Part shown: positions 35,114 to 44,162 of the stretch, in pieces
Position numbering within the stretch: the stretch's first letter is position 1
How the letters are laid out: each line of letters opens with the position of its first letter
Assembly: GCF_019900845.1 (NCBI RefSeq)
Contig: NZ_CP074570.1
Location: forward strand, 310,001 to 374,000
Source of the DNA: Paraneptunicella aestuarii
GTDB lineage: Bacteria; Pseudomonadota; Gammaproteobacteria; Enterobacterales; Alteromonadaceae
DNA length: 64,000 nucleotides
Direction of reading: 5' to 3'
Translations under genes and position numbers: made by a program
The notes under the pieces: generated by a model
Seen by the model: only the letters and a program-made list of their open reading frames with translations
Told to the model about the DNA's origin: nothing
Databases searched by the model: none

Positions 35114-36094
35114 ATGTTGGTTGGAAATATCGCTGTTTTGCTTAACTTGTTGAGCGTTGCTGTACTGGCATTTTCGACGGTGATTTTTCTGGTTTCTATT
35201 CCTGCCTCAAGGGCGTTTTCCTTTTTAAGATTGACGTCGTTTTCTGTTCGTAAACGTGCTTTATGGCTAATGGCGACTAGTCCGTGGTGGGTGGCTTTGT
35301 GTTGTGTGTGGTTGTTCTGGCCGAATTCTGATCCTGCGGCTACGGCATCATGGTTCACCGAATTTGCTCATTGGCATCACCCTGACATCTTTAATGTTGT
35401 CAGCTGGCATGGGCTGACATTATTCGGCGCGGGTTCGTTATTTGTGGCGTTACTGATTCGCGTTATTGTGCAAACGCATCAGCAATCAACCGCTTTGCGT
35501 AATTTGTTGAGTATCTCTGATATTAGCGAATTGCCAGCCATTGACGGACATCGGGTGTATTCGTTGAAGTCTGATACGGTTGCAGCATTCACGACAGGCT
35601 TTATTGCACCGAAAATCTTTCTGACGTCGGCGTTACAGCAGCAGGTTAATGCTCAAGAATTAGATATAGTTGTGCAACATGAGTTGTCTCATGTTCACAA
35701 GCAGGATCCCTTGTTCAAATTTGTATTTTCTTTATTTTGTCGTTTTTTCCCTTCGCGTATTGCGAAGCAGTTGATCCGCGAATTTACTTTGCTGACTGAG
35801 CAAATGGCCGATGATTACGTGACGCGCTCTTACGACAAGCTTGATATTGCACAGGCATTGGTCAGTGTTGCCAGAGTACAAAGCCGTGTTCTGAATGAGC
35901 GTGAGCAGCCGCAACTCAGCTATTTTAGCCATGATCATGTTGCGCTTAGAATTCATATGCTGGTTTCGCCAGCTGCGAAAACACCGGTGCTGATTGTACC
36001 TGCGTTTGTCGCTTTCTTCCTGTGCACGCCTGTCTTGACCGCGTCCAGCGTAGATAGCATTCATCATATTATTGAAGCTTTTTTCATCCATTAA
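35114..36094 (+). CDS. M56 (BlaR1-type) membrane metalloprotease
   Basis: A 326-residue membrane protein with N-terminal helices (residues 1-30, 50-70, 100-118), a cytoplasmic zinc-protease domain with VVQHELSHVHKQDPL (HExxH near residue 193) and EQMADDYV supplying a third ligand about 36 residues later, and a last helix near 295-315. BlaR1/MecR1 proteins cleave their BlaI partner upon signal; this one lacks the large periplasmic penicillin-binding domain and ends soon after the last helix with a short periplasmic tail DSIHHIIEAFFIH. The histidines in that tail could sense metal, an inference. It starts two bases after the repressor gene. Confidence 0.85.
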   Translation: MLVGNIAVLLNLLSVAVLAFSTVIFLVSIPASRAFSFLRLTSFSVRKRALWLMATSPWWVALCCVWLFWPNSDPAATASWFTEFAHWHHPDIFNVVSWHGLTLFGAGSLFVALLIRVIVQTHQQSTALRNLLSISDISELPAIDGHRVYSLKSDTVAAFTTGFIAPKIFLTSALQQQVNAQELDIVVQHELSHVHKQDPLFKFVFSLFCRFFPSRIAKQLIREFTLLTEQMADDYVTRSYDKLDIAQALVSVARVQSRVLNEREQPQLSYFSHDHVALRIHMLVSPAAKTPVLIVPAFVAFFLCTPVLTASSVDSIHHIIEAFFIH

Positions 36095-36118
36095 CCTTTT
36101 ACTGATTTAGGAACGTGA

Positions 36119-37420
36119 ATGAGTATATTCATCCGAGTTTGCATACCAAAAAAACCGATTGCTAGTCGGTTTTTATCTGGTGCAATTATGTTGTTGGTGG
36201 CCTTTACCGCTATGGGCAAGGAAGACCTTGCATCACCATCCTCGCTGACTTCAACTTATCTAACGATGAGCGATGCCATCACCCTGACTTTGGAACATCA
36301 CCCCGAGCTTCGAGCTTTTGTTTCTCGGAAACATGTCTATGACGGCCTGATTCAACAAGCTGGAGTTGGCGAGAGAGCACAATTGGGGATGATGGTTGAA
36401 GATGCCTTGGGCACAGGGCAGCACAGCGCCTTGAAGAGTATGCAAACCTCTCTGACTTTTTCCTGGTTATTGCAACAAGAGCAATTAGACAGCCGCGTCG
36501 ATGTAGCGAGAACAGAAGCCGAAGTTTTGCAGGATGAACAGCATATAGCAGTATTGGATTTAGCCGCTTATAGCGCGAGTCAGTACATACAAATATTGGT
36601 GAATCAGGAGCGTTTAAGGCTCGGGAATCTGGCGGTTTCGCAAGCCAAAGATGTGGTTAATGCCATTAGCAAGCGCGTTGCGGTGGGTAAGAGTTCAGCT
36701 GTGGAAATGCAGCTTGCAGAAGTGGAGCTTGTGCGTAAAGAGTTAGCTGTTGAAGATCTGGAACACATACTTGATGCTGGTATGTATCAGCTATCTTCTC
36801 AGTGGCAAGGCCAGAGTAAGCAGTATCAATTGAATGGGGATTTGCTCTCTTTGCCAGAGATTCCTGTACTAGAAGTGCAACTCAGCAAATTGAAAGACGC
36901 GCCGCACATTCGCAGGCTACTTACTGAGCAGCGTATTGCTGAATCAAAAATCACTTTGGCTCGTATTGAGCAGAAACCCCAATGGCAAATGACAGCCGGT
37001 GTCCGTCGTTATGAGGCGTCTGATGATTTTGGTTTGGTTGCCGGTATTTCCATTCCCTGGGGGCAAAGCAACCGTAATGCCGGTGAAATTGCAGCGTTAA
37101 AAGCGCAGAAGCAGGTATTGGCAACGGAACAGGATGCGTTGATGCAAAAACTGGATGCGCAATTGTATGTGCTACTCCAGGAGATGGCTCATTCGCGCCA
37201 TGTTATTGATACCGTGAGAACGCGCGTGATCCCTTTACTTGAGAGCGCGTTAAAAGACGCTAATCGGGCTTTCGATTTGGGGCAAATTAACTACAGCCAA
37301 TGGAGTGAGGTTCGTCGCGAACTTATCGCTGCTCAATCACGTTTACTCGATACCTATGAAAGCCTGCATTTGCAACATATTGAAATTCAACGCTTAACTG
37401 GCACATCACTTCCCTTATGA
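36119..37420 (+). CDS. Outer-membrane efflux protein, CzcC/TolC type
   Basis: A 433-residue channel component of the tripartite pump. After a long N-terminal export signal (hydrophobic FLSGAIMLLVAFTAMG near residues 19-34) come two outer-membrane-efflux repeats with long helices, for example MSDAITLTLEHHPELRAF near 55 and the second repeat from about 250. AGGAA eight bases upstream supports the ATG at 36119. Codons 10-18 contain a near-exact copy of the dyad found before blaI, so a strong hairpin forms inside the coding start; a shorter start at 36188 would leave it in the leader. It overlaps the adaptor gene by four bases. Confidence 0.88.
   Translation: MSIFIRVCIPKKPIASRFLSGAIMLLVAFTAMGKEDLASPSSLTSTYLTMSDAITLTLEHHPELRAFVSRKHVYDGLIQQAGVGERAQLGMMVEDALGTGQHSALKSMQTSLTFSWLLQQEQLDSRVDVARTEAEVLQDEQHIAVLDLAAYSASQYIQILVNQERLRLGNLAVSQAKDVVNAISKRVAVGKSSAVEMQLAEVELVRKELAVEDLEHILDAGMYQLSSQWQGQSKQYQLNGDLLSLPEIPVLEVQLSKLKDAPHIRRLLTEQRIAESKITLARIEQKPQWQMTAGVRRYEASDDFGLVAGISIPWGQSNRNAGEIAALKAQKQVLATEQDALMQKLDAQLYVLLQEMAHSRHVIDTVRTRVIPLLESALKDANRAFDLGQINYSQWSEVRRELIAAQSRLLDTYESLHLQHIEIQRLTGTSLPL
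36149..36174. promoter_or_regulatory. 26-bp dyad, copy B (within the channel-gene start)
   Basis: The arms AAAAACCGA (36150-36158) and TCGGTTTTT (36166-36174) flank the loop TTGCTAG. It matches copy A at 25 of 26 bases, including six of seven loop bases. It lies in the first codons of the channel gene, 55 bases after the M56 stop. It may act as an internal operator or as an attenuator separating regulator from pump expression. Confidence 0.6.
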
Positions 37421-38682
37421 GACGTATTATGAAAAATTCTTCCGTTTTATCATTGCTAACAGCCACGCTGGTATTGCTATCGACATTGTTATTTTCGGTT
37501 CATAGCTTGGCATCTTCCGCGCCAGAAGTGCAAGAAGTGGAACCAGAAAAAGGGCCGCATAGAGGCCGAATGCTGAGAGAGGGCGACTTCGCGCTTGAGT
37601 TATCAATATTTGAAACTGGCGTTCCCCCCGAGTTTAGAGTTTGGGTGAGTGACGGCGGTGTTCCGATTGCGCCTGAAAAGGTTAGGCTTAACATCAAATT
37701 GACGCGTTTGGGCGGTGTCGTAGATGACATTCAATTCAAGGCGCAAAGTGATTTCTTGCGTGGTGATATGGAAATTTACGAGCCGCACTCATTTGTTGTC
37801 ACCATTATCGCGAACTATCAGGGGAAGGCTTATCGCTGGGAATATGACAACTTTGAAGGGCGCACAACTATTGAAGATGCGGTGGCAAAAGCAATGGAAA
37901 TTGAAACCGCTTATGCCGGGGCGGCAACGCTGCACCAGACTATTCCTGTATTTGGTGAGCTGACACTGCCTTCGGGAGCACAACGTAACATTGCTGCACG
38001 ATTTGACGGTGAGATCCAGCAACTGCATGTAAGGCTTGGCGATATGGTGAAACAAGGTCAGCCACTATTAACCATCGAAAGTAACGAAAGCCTTAAAGCT
38101 TATAAAGTGAATGCTCCACTTGAGGGTGTGATAACTGCTGTAAATGCTGGCGCAGGTGAACAGACGCAAGGTCGTGTGTTACTTACGATCACCGATACTT
38201 CCCATTATCTTGCCAAATTAGCGGTGTACCCAATGGACTATAGCAAGGTTGCCGTGGGTTCACCTGTGGCGATGCATGTTGAAGGTGTTGCCGAAGCCTT
38301 GACGGGAAAGGTGGAATATATCGAACCTAAAGTGCGTGATGATCAGGCGCGTTTGGTATGGGTAAAGGTTGCAAATAAGGATGAGGGCTTGAGTGAAAGT
38401 AACCTAAATGAAGGCAGTTTTGTCAGTGCCGACATTGAAATTGCCACTATTGATGTTCCTTTAGCGGTGAAGCGTACTGGTTTGCAAGGCTTCCGTGACT
38501 TTACTGTGGTCTACGCCAAAGTGGGGGAGGAGTATGAAGTGCGCATGTTGCAACTGGGGCGTGAAGATAGCGAATGGGTTGAAGTATTAGGTGGCTTGGC
38601 TCCGGGCACTGAGTATGTCTCAGAGAATAGTTACATTATTAAAGCCGACATTGAAAAGTCTGGCGCTGCGCACGATCACTAG
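37417..38682 (+). CDS. RND periplasmic adaptor, CzcB type
   Basis: A 421-residue membrane-fusion protein linking CzcA to the outer-membrane channel. After a signal sequence (hydrophobic to about residue 32) there is an extra N-terminal domain (GPHRGRMLREGDFALELSIF through EPHSFVV) seen in some metal-pump adaptors. A lipoyl pair follows (FDGEIQQLHVRLGDMVKQGQ and VNAPLEGVITAVNAGAGEQT), then beta-barrel and membrane-proximal domains. The alpha-hairpin is nearly absent, as in several CzcB homologues. The C-terminus ends AAHDH, a possible metal ligand. It overlaps the channel gene by four bases and precedes czcA by nine. Confidence 0.9.
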   Translation: MRRIMKNSSVLSLLTATLVLLSTLLFSVHSLASSAPEVQEVEPEKGPHRGRMLREGDFALELSIFETGVPPEFRVWVSDGGVPIAPEKVRLNIKLTRLGGVVDDIQFKAQSDFLRGDMEIYEPHSFVVTIIANYQGKAYRWEYDNFEGRTTIEDAVAKAMEIETAYAGAATLHQTIPVFGELTLPSGAQRNIAARFDGEIQQLHVRLGDMVKQGQPLLTIESNESLKAYKVNAPLEGVITAVNAGAGEQTQGRVLLTITDTSHYLAKLAVYPMDYSKVAVGSPVAMHVEGVAEALTGKVEYIEPKVRDDQARLVWVKVANKDEGLSESNLNEGSFVSADIEIATIDVPLAVKRTGLQGFRDFTVVYAKVGEEYEVRMLQLGREDSEWVEVLGGLAPGTEYVSENSYIIKADIEKSGAAHDH

Positions 38683-38691
38683 GAGTATGGA

Positions 38692-41600
38692 ATGTTGGAC
38701 TCAATCATACGCTTTTCCATAAACCGTAGTTTTCTCATTGTTATTTTTGTGCTGGGGCTTGCCGGATTAGGGCTCTGGAATTTTACCAAACTGCCCATTG
38801 ATGCCGTTCCAGACATTACCAATGTGCAGGTGATGATTAACACCGAATCACCGGGCTATACGCCGTTGGAAGTTGAGCAACGTGTGACGTTCCCACTGGA
38901 GAATGCTCTGGCCGGATTACCGGGCTTAAGTTACACGCGTTCAGTATCGCGTTATGGCTTGTCACAAGTGGTGGCCATATTTAACGACGAGACTGATGTG
39001 TACTTTGCTCGCCAGTTGGTGAATGAGCGCTTGTCTGCGGCAAAGTCAGAATTGCCAAATGGGCTAGAACCTGAGCTCGGGCCGATAGCGACGGGGCTGG
39101 GGGAGATCTTCATGTTTACTGTGGATGTGGAGCCGGGCGCGACTCATCCTGATGGTGCTGCTATTACACCGATGGATTTACGCACGGTGCATGACTGGAC
39201 GATTCGCCCACAATTAATGCGTGTTCTTGGTGTGGTTGAAGTGAACCCCATTGGCGGCTATGAGCGTGAGATTTTGGTGGCATTTAAGCCTGAAAAACTG
39301 GTGGCTTATGGCTTGACGCAAGCTGAACTGGTGGAAGCGATTCGTCGTAATAATCAAAACCAGGGAGCGGGCTTTATTGAGCAAAATGGCGCTCAATGGT
39401 TGTTGCGTATGCCTGGGCAAGTTACCGATTTAGCTGCCATTGGTGATATTCCGCTTAAGCATGTTGATGGTTCAGCGGTGTACGTGCGAGATGTGGCGGA
39501 AATTCAAAATGGACAAGGCTTACGTACTGGCGCTGCAACTCAAAATGGGCGTGAAGTGGTGATGAGTACCGTGTTCATGCTTATTGGAGAAAACAGCCGT
39601 TCGGTAGCTCATGCTGTTGGTGAGAAGCTGACGGAAATTAACGCCGGTTTACCGGAAGGTATCGTTGCTACAGCGGTATATGACCGAACCAAATTAGTCG
39701 ATAAAACACTACAGACAGTTGAAACCAACCTCGCGGAAGGGGCAATTCTGGTTATCGTGGTGCTATTTCTGCTATTAGGAAATTTCCGAGCAGCTTTCTT
39801 GACTGCCTTGGTGATCCCTTTTGCGATGTTCATGACTATTACTGGAATGGTACAAACGCGAGTAAGTGCCAATCTCATGAGTTTGGGGGCGCTTGATTTT
39901 GGTTTGTTGGTTGATGGCGCAATTATTATTGTCGAAAACTGTCTGCGCCGACTGAGTCAAGCGGGCAACAATCCTTTGCCATTACGAGAACGCTTGGAAT
40001 TGGTGTTTGAGGCGACCCGAGAAGTGATCCGCCCGGCATTATTTGGCGTGTTTATTATCACAGCAGTGTATTTGCCAATATTCGCATTGGAAGGTGTAGA
40101 AGGGAAAATGTTCCATCCAATGGCGATCACCGTTGTGATTGCTTTGCTAAGTGCCATGTTGCTTTCGGTGACTTTTGTGCCTGCCATGATCGCCCTCTTG
40201 TTTAAGAAACCCGTGCAGGAAAAGCACAGCCCCATTATTCGTGGTGCTGGTGCGCTTTATCGTCCGGCGTTGAATTGGGTGCTGAATTATCGTTGGGTTG
40301 TGGTTTGCTCTGCTGTTGCTCTGGTGGCGGGGTTTGCGTATCAAGCTACTCGATTGGGAAGTGAGTTCGCGCCTAATCTGGATGAAGGTGATATCGCTAT
40401 GCACGCTTTGCGTATTCCTGGCACATCCTTGAGTCAGGCAATTGCTTTACAGGAAGTGTTGGAAGAGAAAATTAAGCAGATGCCGGAAGTGGAACGAGTA
40501 TTTGCCAAAATAGGCACGGCGGATGTCGCAACCGATGCGGTTCCTCCCAGTGTTGCCGATAATTTCATTATTTTAAAGCCCAGAGAGCAGTGGCCCAATC
40601 CCAAGAAATCCAAAGAACAAATTGTCGAGGAATTAGCCGCCTTGGTTGAGCCTATTCCTGGTAATCGTTATGAGTTCTTGCAGCCTATACAAATGCGTTT
40701 TAACGAATTACTGGCTGGCGTTCGCGCTGAGTTAGCAATCAAGGTATTTGGTGATGACTTTGACACTTTAACGAGTTTGGGAGATGAGATTGCTGCTGTG
40801 GTTGAGCAGGTAGAAGGTGCTGCTGATATTCAAGTGGAGCAAACTACAGGCTTGCCCATGCTGACCATATTGCCCAAGCCTGAAAAGCTAATGCAATACG
40901 GGATCAGTAAAGCTGAGATTCAGGCGCAATTAGCAACGGCGATGGGCGGCACTGTCGCTGGAACCTATTATCAAGGCGATATTCGTTCAGATATAGTGGT
41001 GAGATTAGATGAATCCCGACGCAGCAATGTAGACAAGCTGGCTTATTTGCCTATTCACCTTGCCGATGGTCATACCATTCCTCTGCAAGAGCTGGCGACA
41101 TTGGAGCAGGTGACAGGAGCAAATCAGATTAACCGGGAAAACGGTAAACGACGGGTTGTGGTGACTGCTAACGTCAGAGGGCGAGATCTGGGAAGCTTTG
41201 TGGCTGATATCCAGAAAGCGATTGGCGATAAGGTTGAGGTTCCTGTTGGCTATTGGGTCGAATATGGCGGCACTTATCAGAAGTTACAATCCGCTTCGCA
41301 GCGTTTGAGTATTGTGGTTCCCGTTACGTTATTAATGATCATTGGCTTGCTGGTATTGGCGCTCAATTCTTTCAAAGATGCCATGATCATTTTCACAGGT
41401 GTGCCATTAGCCTTAACGGGCGGCATTGCTGCGCTGATGTTGCGCGATATTCCATTTTCCATTTCGGCGGCGGTTGGCTTTATTGCCTTGTCGGGTATCG
41501 CCATACTCAATGGGCTGGTGATGGTGTCGTTTATTCGGCAATTACGGCAAGAAGGTATCGCGCTGCAACAAGCCATTTTTGACGGCGCTATCACTCGATT

Positions 41601-41835
41601 GCGCCCTGTTATAACTACGGCGTTAGTGGCGTCGCTTGGCTTTATTCCGATGGCGTTTAATACCGGCATTGGTTCGGAAGTACAACGGCCTTTGGCGACG
41701 GTGGTGATAGGCGGGATTATTTCTTCAACCTTATTAACCCTATTCGTTATCCCGGCCTTGTACTTTATTTTGCATAAAGGAAAGGAAGTGGTTGCTGGCA
41801 GAGCTGAATTAAAGGAGTCGTTGAATGCGCAGTAG
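38692..41835 (+). CDS. Heavy-metal RND efflux pump, CzcA family
   Basis: The 1047-residue inner-membrane proton antiporter of the tripartite pump, with 12 helices and two large periplasmic loops. It starts MLDSIIRFSINRSFLIVIFV. Helix 4 carries LDFGLLVDGAIIIVEN near residues 400-415, with the two aspartates and the glutamate that in CzcA define exporters of divalent cations (Zn, Co, Cd, Ni), unlike CusA-type Cu/Ag pumps. Family knowledge therefore favours a divalent substrate even though the regulator is BlaI/CopY-like. The HupE-like gene overlaps its end by 11 bases. Full length; no damage seen. Confidence 0.96.
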   Translation: MLDSIIRFSINRSFLIVIFVLGLAGLGLWNFTKLPIDAVPDITNVQVMINTESPGYTPLEVEQRVTFPLENALAGLPGLSYTRSVSRYGLSQVVAIFNDETDVYFARQLVNERLSAAKSELPNGLEPELGPIATGLGEIFMFTVDVEPGATHPDGAAITPMDLRTVHDWTIRPQLMRVLGVVEVNPIGGYEREILVAFKPEKLVAYGLTQAELVEAIRRNNQNQGAGFIEQNGAQWLLRMPGQVTDLAAIGDIPLKHVDGSAVYVRDVAEIQNGQGLRTGAATQNGREVVMSTVFMLIGENSRSVAHAVGEKLTEINAGLPEGIVATAVYDRTKLVDKTLQTVETNLAEGAILVIVVLFLLLGNFRAAFLTALVIPFAMFMTITGMVQTRVSANLMSLGALDFGLLVDGAIIIVENCLRRLSQAGNNPLPLRERLELVFEATREVIRPALFGVFIITAVYLPIFALEGVEGKMFHPMAITVVIALLSAMLLSVTFVPAMIALLFKKPVQEKHSPIIRGAGALYRPALNWVLNYRWVVVCSAVALVAGFAYQATRLGSEFAPNLDEGDIAMHALRIPGTSLSQAIALQEVLEEKIKQMPEVERVFAKIGTADVATDAVPPSVADNFIILKPREQWPNPKKSKEQIVEELAALVEPIPGNRYEFLQPIQMRFNELLAGVRAELAIKVFGDDFDTLTSLGDEIAAVVEQVEGAADIQVEQTTGLPMLTILPKPEKLMQYGISKAEIQAQLATAMGGTVAGTYYQGDIRSDIVVRLDESRRSNVDKLAYLPIHLADGHTIPLQELATLEQVTGANQINRENGKRRVVVTANVRGRDLGSFVADIQKAIGDKVEVPVGYWVEYGGTYQKLQSASQRLSIVVPVTLLMIIGLLVLALNSFKDAMIIFTGVPLALTGGIAALMLRDIPFSISAAVGFIALSGIAILNGLVMVSFIRQLRQEGIALQQAIFDGAITRLRPVITTALVASLGFIPMAFNTGIGSEVQRPLATVVIGGIISSTLLTLFVIPALYFILHKGKEVVAGRAELKESLNAQ

Positions 41836-42523
41836 GTCTATTAAGGCTTGGCAATGGTTGCTTGTTGTTGTGTTGGGGTTGTATAGCGTAGTGGCCTTGT
41901 CACATGGTGTTGACGACAATACTCGCGCTTTCTTGCAACAGAATACCGGTGTGCAATTCATTCCCTTCTTATATATAGGAGCGAAACACATGATCACGGG
42001 ATACGACCATTTGTTGTTTCTGGTTGGCGTGATCTTCTTTCTATATAGAAGCAGGGAAGTCTTGTTATATGTGACCATGTTTACTATTGGTCATAGCACG
42101 ACCTTGCTGATGGGAGTGTTGAGCGATATTCAAGTGAACGCCTATTTGATCGACGCCATTATTGGTTTCTCAGTGCTTTATAAAGGGTTTGATAATTTAG
42201 GCGGTTTCCGACGTTGTTTTAATTGGCAACCTAACACGCAATGGGCAGTGTTGATATTTGGTTTGTTCCATGGGTTTGGTTTAGCCACCAAACTACAGGA
42301 GTTCCAACTGCCGCAAGATGGTCTGGTCACCAATTTGATTGCATTTAATCTGGGTGTAGAACTGGGGCAGTTTGTCGCGCTGGTTTTCATCTTAATCGCG
42401 GTCAACGCATGGCGAAAATGGCCTTCGTTCCAGCGTTTTTCAACGCTGACCAATACATTTTTAATGAGTGCCGGGATCATGTTGATGGGTTATCAACTAA
42501 CCGGCTATTTTGTAGTGAATTAA
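41825..42523 (+). CDS. HupE/UreJ-2 family membrane protein
   Basis: A 232-residue membrane protein with a leader-like N-terminus and about six helices. Conserved histidines sit in GAKHMITGYDHLLFLVGVIF near 50-70, FTIGHSTTLLMG near 88 and GLFHGFGLATKL near 145, the signature of HupE/UreJ-2 proteins, which are linked with nickel or cobalt transport. It overlaps the pump gene's stop by 11 bases and is followed after 14 bases by another membrane-anchored protein, so it is part of the efflux operon. It might deliver or recapture metal; this role is inferred. Confidence 0.88.
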   Translation: MRSRSIKAWQWLLVVVLGLYSVVALSHGVDDNTRAFLQQNTGVQFIPFLYIGAKHMITGYDHLLFLVGVIFFLYRSREVLLYVTMFTIGHSTTLLMGVLSDIQVNAYLIDAIIGFSVLYKGFDNLGGFRRCFNWQPNTQWAVLIFGLFHGFGLATKLQEFQLPQDGLVTNLIAFNLGVELGQFVALVFILIAVNAWRKWPSFQRFSTLTNTFLMSAGIMLMGYQLTGYFVVN

Positions 42524-42537
42524 AACAAGAGACGCAC

Positions 42538-43074
42538 ATGCAACAGACAGTAAGTAATAAGACACTATTAAAAGCGACGGCTTCTGCAACGGCCTTGGCG
42601 ATTATCGCGTTGTTCGCTTTTATTTTGCCCGCTGAGTACAACATTGATCCTACCGGGGTTGGGCAGAAATTTGGTTTAACCTCGCTTGCCCAAGCGGCTG
42701 AGTCTGCTGAGTCCGGTGCAAGCCCTGCAACTTCGATGCAGAAAGGTACGGATGCATTTCAAACGATAGAGCTAACTGTGCCAGCCAAGCGAGGCATTGA
42801 GTATAAGTTTACTATGAAGCAGTACGACAAAATGACTTATGAATGGATGACCGATGGCGAGCCTCTTTATTTTGATCTGCATGGTGAACCGAAAGGAGAT
42901 ACAACTGGCTATTTCGAAAGTTATGCCATTGCCACATTAGCTGAGATGAAAGGAAGCTTTACGGCTCCGTTTGAAGGTTCTCATGGCTGGTATTGGAAGA
43001 ATACGTCAGATCAGCCAGTGATGGTGCAGCTGTTGGTGAAGGGGCAGTATGACGTTATCGGATTAAAACAATAA
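42538..43074 (+). CDS. Membrane-anchored periplasmic accessory protein of the pump operon
   Basis: A 178-residue protein starting MQQTVSNKTLLKATASATAL at 42538; a longer reading from 42409 would overlap the HupE gene and is not supported. A helix at about 13-35 (ALAIIALFAFILPAEY) anchors a periplasmic domain. YDKMTYEWMTDGEPLYFDLH and FEGSHGWYWKNTSDQPVMVQ look like a small beta-sandwich with exposed His and Met. I recognise it as the 'transmembrane anchor protein' found next to CzcA genes in marine proteobacteria; its function is not established. Confidence 0.75.
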   Translation: MQQTVSNKTLLKATASATALAIIALFAFILPAEYNIDPTGVGQKFGLTSLAQAAESAESGASPATSMQKGTDAFQTIELTVPAKRGIEYKFTMKQYDKMTYEWMTDGEPLYFDLHGEPKGDTTGYFESYAIATLAEMKGSFTAPFEGSHGWYWKNTSDQPVMVQLLVKGQYDVIGLKQ

Positions 43075-43086
43075 GAGGAAATGACA

Positions 43087-43437
43087 ATGAAGAAACAGGT
43101 TTCAATATTACTCGTTTATTTAGCTCTATTTAGCGGCGCTGTTTTTTTCAGTGGCTCTGTTATGGCTCATGCCGATCACGGCAGGATCAGCGGGCAAACG
43201 GCAATCGGTATTGCGATGAAGTCAGTGAAGCAGATGACCTTTAAAGATTTTGGTTTTGGATTTGGCAAACTGGATGCTTCCTGGAAGGAACTTACGGCAT
43301 CTGATGTGTCGATGCATAGCGTAAATGCTGAACATTTTGTGGTTAAAGCTGACAATGCTAAAGATGGCAAGACTATCTATTTTAAGATTTCTGTAGAAGG
43401 GCAGCTATTGACTGTGTATGAGAAAGAATCAATGTAA
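43087..43437 (+). CDS. Small periplasmic protein, DUF6488-like
   Basis: A 116-residue exported protein from MKKQVSILLVYLALFSGAVF, with cleavage likely after SVMA. The mature N-terminus begins HADHGRISGQ, a likely metal-binding site; the rest resembles a PepSY-like fold (TAIGIAMKSVKQMTFK and VKADNAKDGKTIYFKISVEG). The start is taken at the third codon of a longer frame because AGAGGAA sits six bases before it. It ends the efflux operon, 12 bases after the anchor gene. It could be a periplasmic metal carrier or sensor; this is inferred. Confidence 0.75.
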   Translation: MKKQVSILLVYLALFSGAVFFSGSVMAHADHGRISGQTAIGIAMKSVKQMTFKDFGFGFGKLDASWKELTASDVSMHSVNAEHFVVKADNAKDGKTIYFKISVEGQLLTVYEKESM

Positions 43438-43510
43438 TTGGCAATATTGATTTTAAGCAGTTTGTCTTGCGCGTGATCCGGCTGGGGTCTACATCAAAGA
43501 TCAACACGCT

Positions 43511-44122
43511 CTAATACTCTGAGCGAAGATGGGATGCTCGCTTTTGTGCGATTACTGTAAAAGCATGCCAGTATTTTTCTCGGCCTGTCATAGTTGGTTG
43601 CAGGCCTTTTCGCTCTTTAATGCCAATTATCTCAAAGTTGCTTAGCATTTCATGTAATTGTTCTTTGGTTAAAAATTGGGTGGGATTTGGGTTGCGAGGA
43701 TGGTTTGTGTCGTCTTCGACTCCTAGCAAATCGCCGCAAAATATACCCTTGGGTTTAAGAGCGTTTTCAATCTGTTTCCAAACATTATTAAAATGTTGTT
43801 TGGGGCAGAAGAATAATGCTGAATTAGCGATGATTAGCCCCGCTTCGGGGTATTGGAAGTTTTCAAAGCTGGTTTCGTAGAGATGGAGATTGACTTGATC
43901 GGAAGTGGCTTCTCGGCATTGTTTTATGGCACGCGCGTCGTTGTCGAAAGCATGGACTTCATAACCCTGGCTCAGCAAATAGCGGGCATCATTACCAACG
44001 CCACAGCCACAATCTATAGCAACCTGACAACCCGATTGGTTATGAGCGATAGCCGTTTCTAAAATTTTGCTATGACTTTTTTGCAAGCGCTTTTGATAGT
44101 AGCTATCGGTCATGATACCCAT
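43511..44122 (-). CDS. Class I SAM-dependent methyltransferase
   Basis: A 203-residue cytoplasmic methyltransferase. The SAM motif AIDCGCGVGNDARYLL lies near residue 35, the acidic residue at the end of strand 2 is in VHAFDNDA, and later motifs ANSALFFCPKQHF and GIFCGDLLGVEDDT follow. It resembles the TehB/thiopurine methyltransferase-like group. The substrate is unknown. It is convergent with the efflux operon and the last of a leftward pair with the hydrolase gene. Confidence 0.85.
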   Translation of the reverse strand: MGIMTDSYYQKRLQKSHSKILETAIAHNQSGCQVAIDCGCGVGNDARYLLSQGYEVHAFDNDARAIKQCREATSDQVNLHLYETSFENFQYPEAGLIIANSALFFCPKQHFNNVWKQIENALKPKGIFCGDLLGVEDDTNHPRNPNPTQFLTKEQLHEMLSNFEIIGIKERKGLQPTMTGREKYWHAFTVIAQKRASHLRSEY

Positions 44123-44162
44123 GCTGTATTTCTCTCTTATACTGTCGTTACTTCCCGATCCC

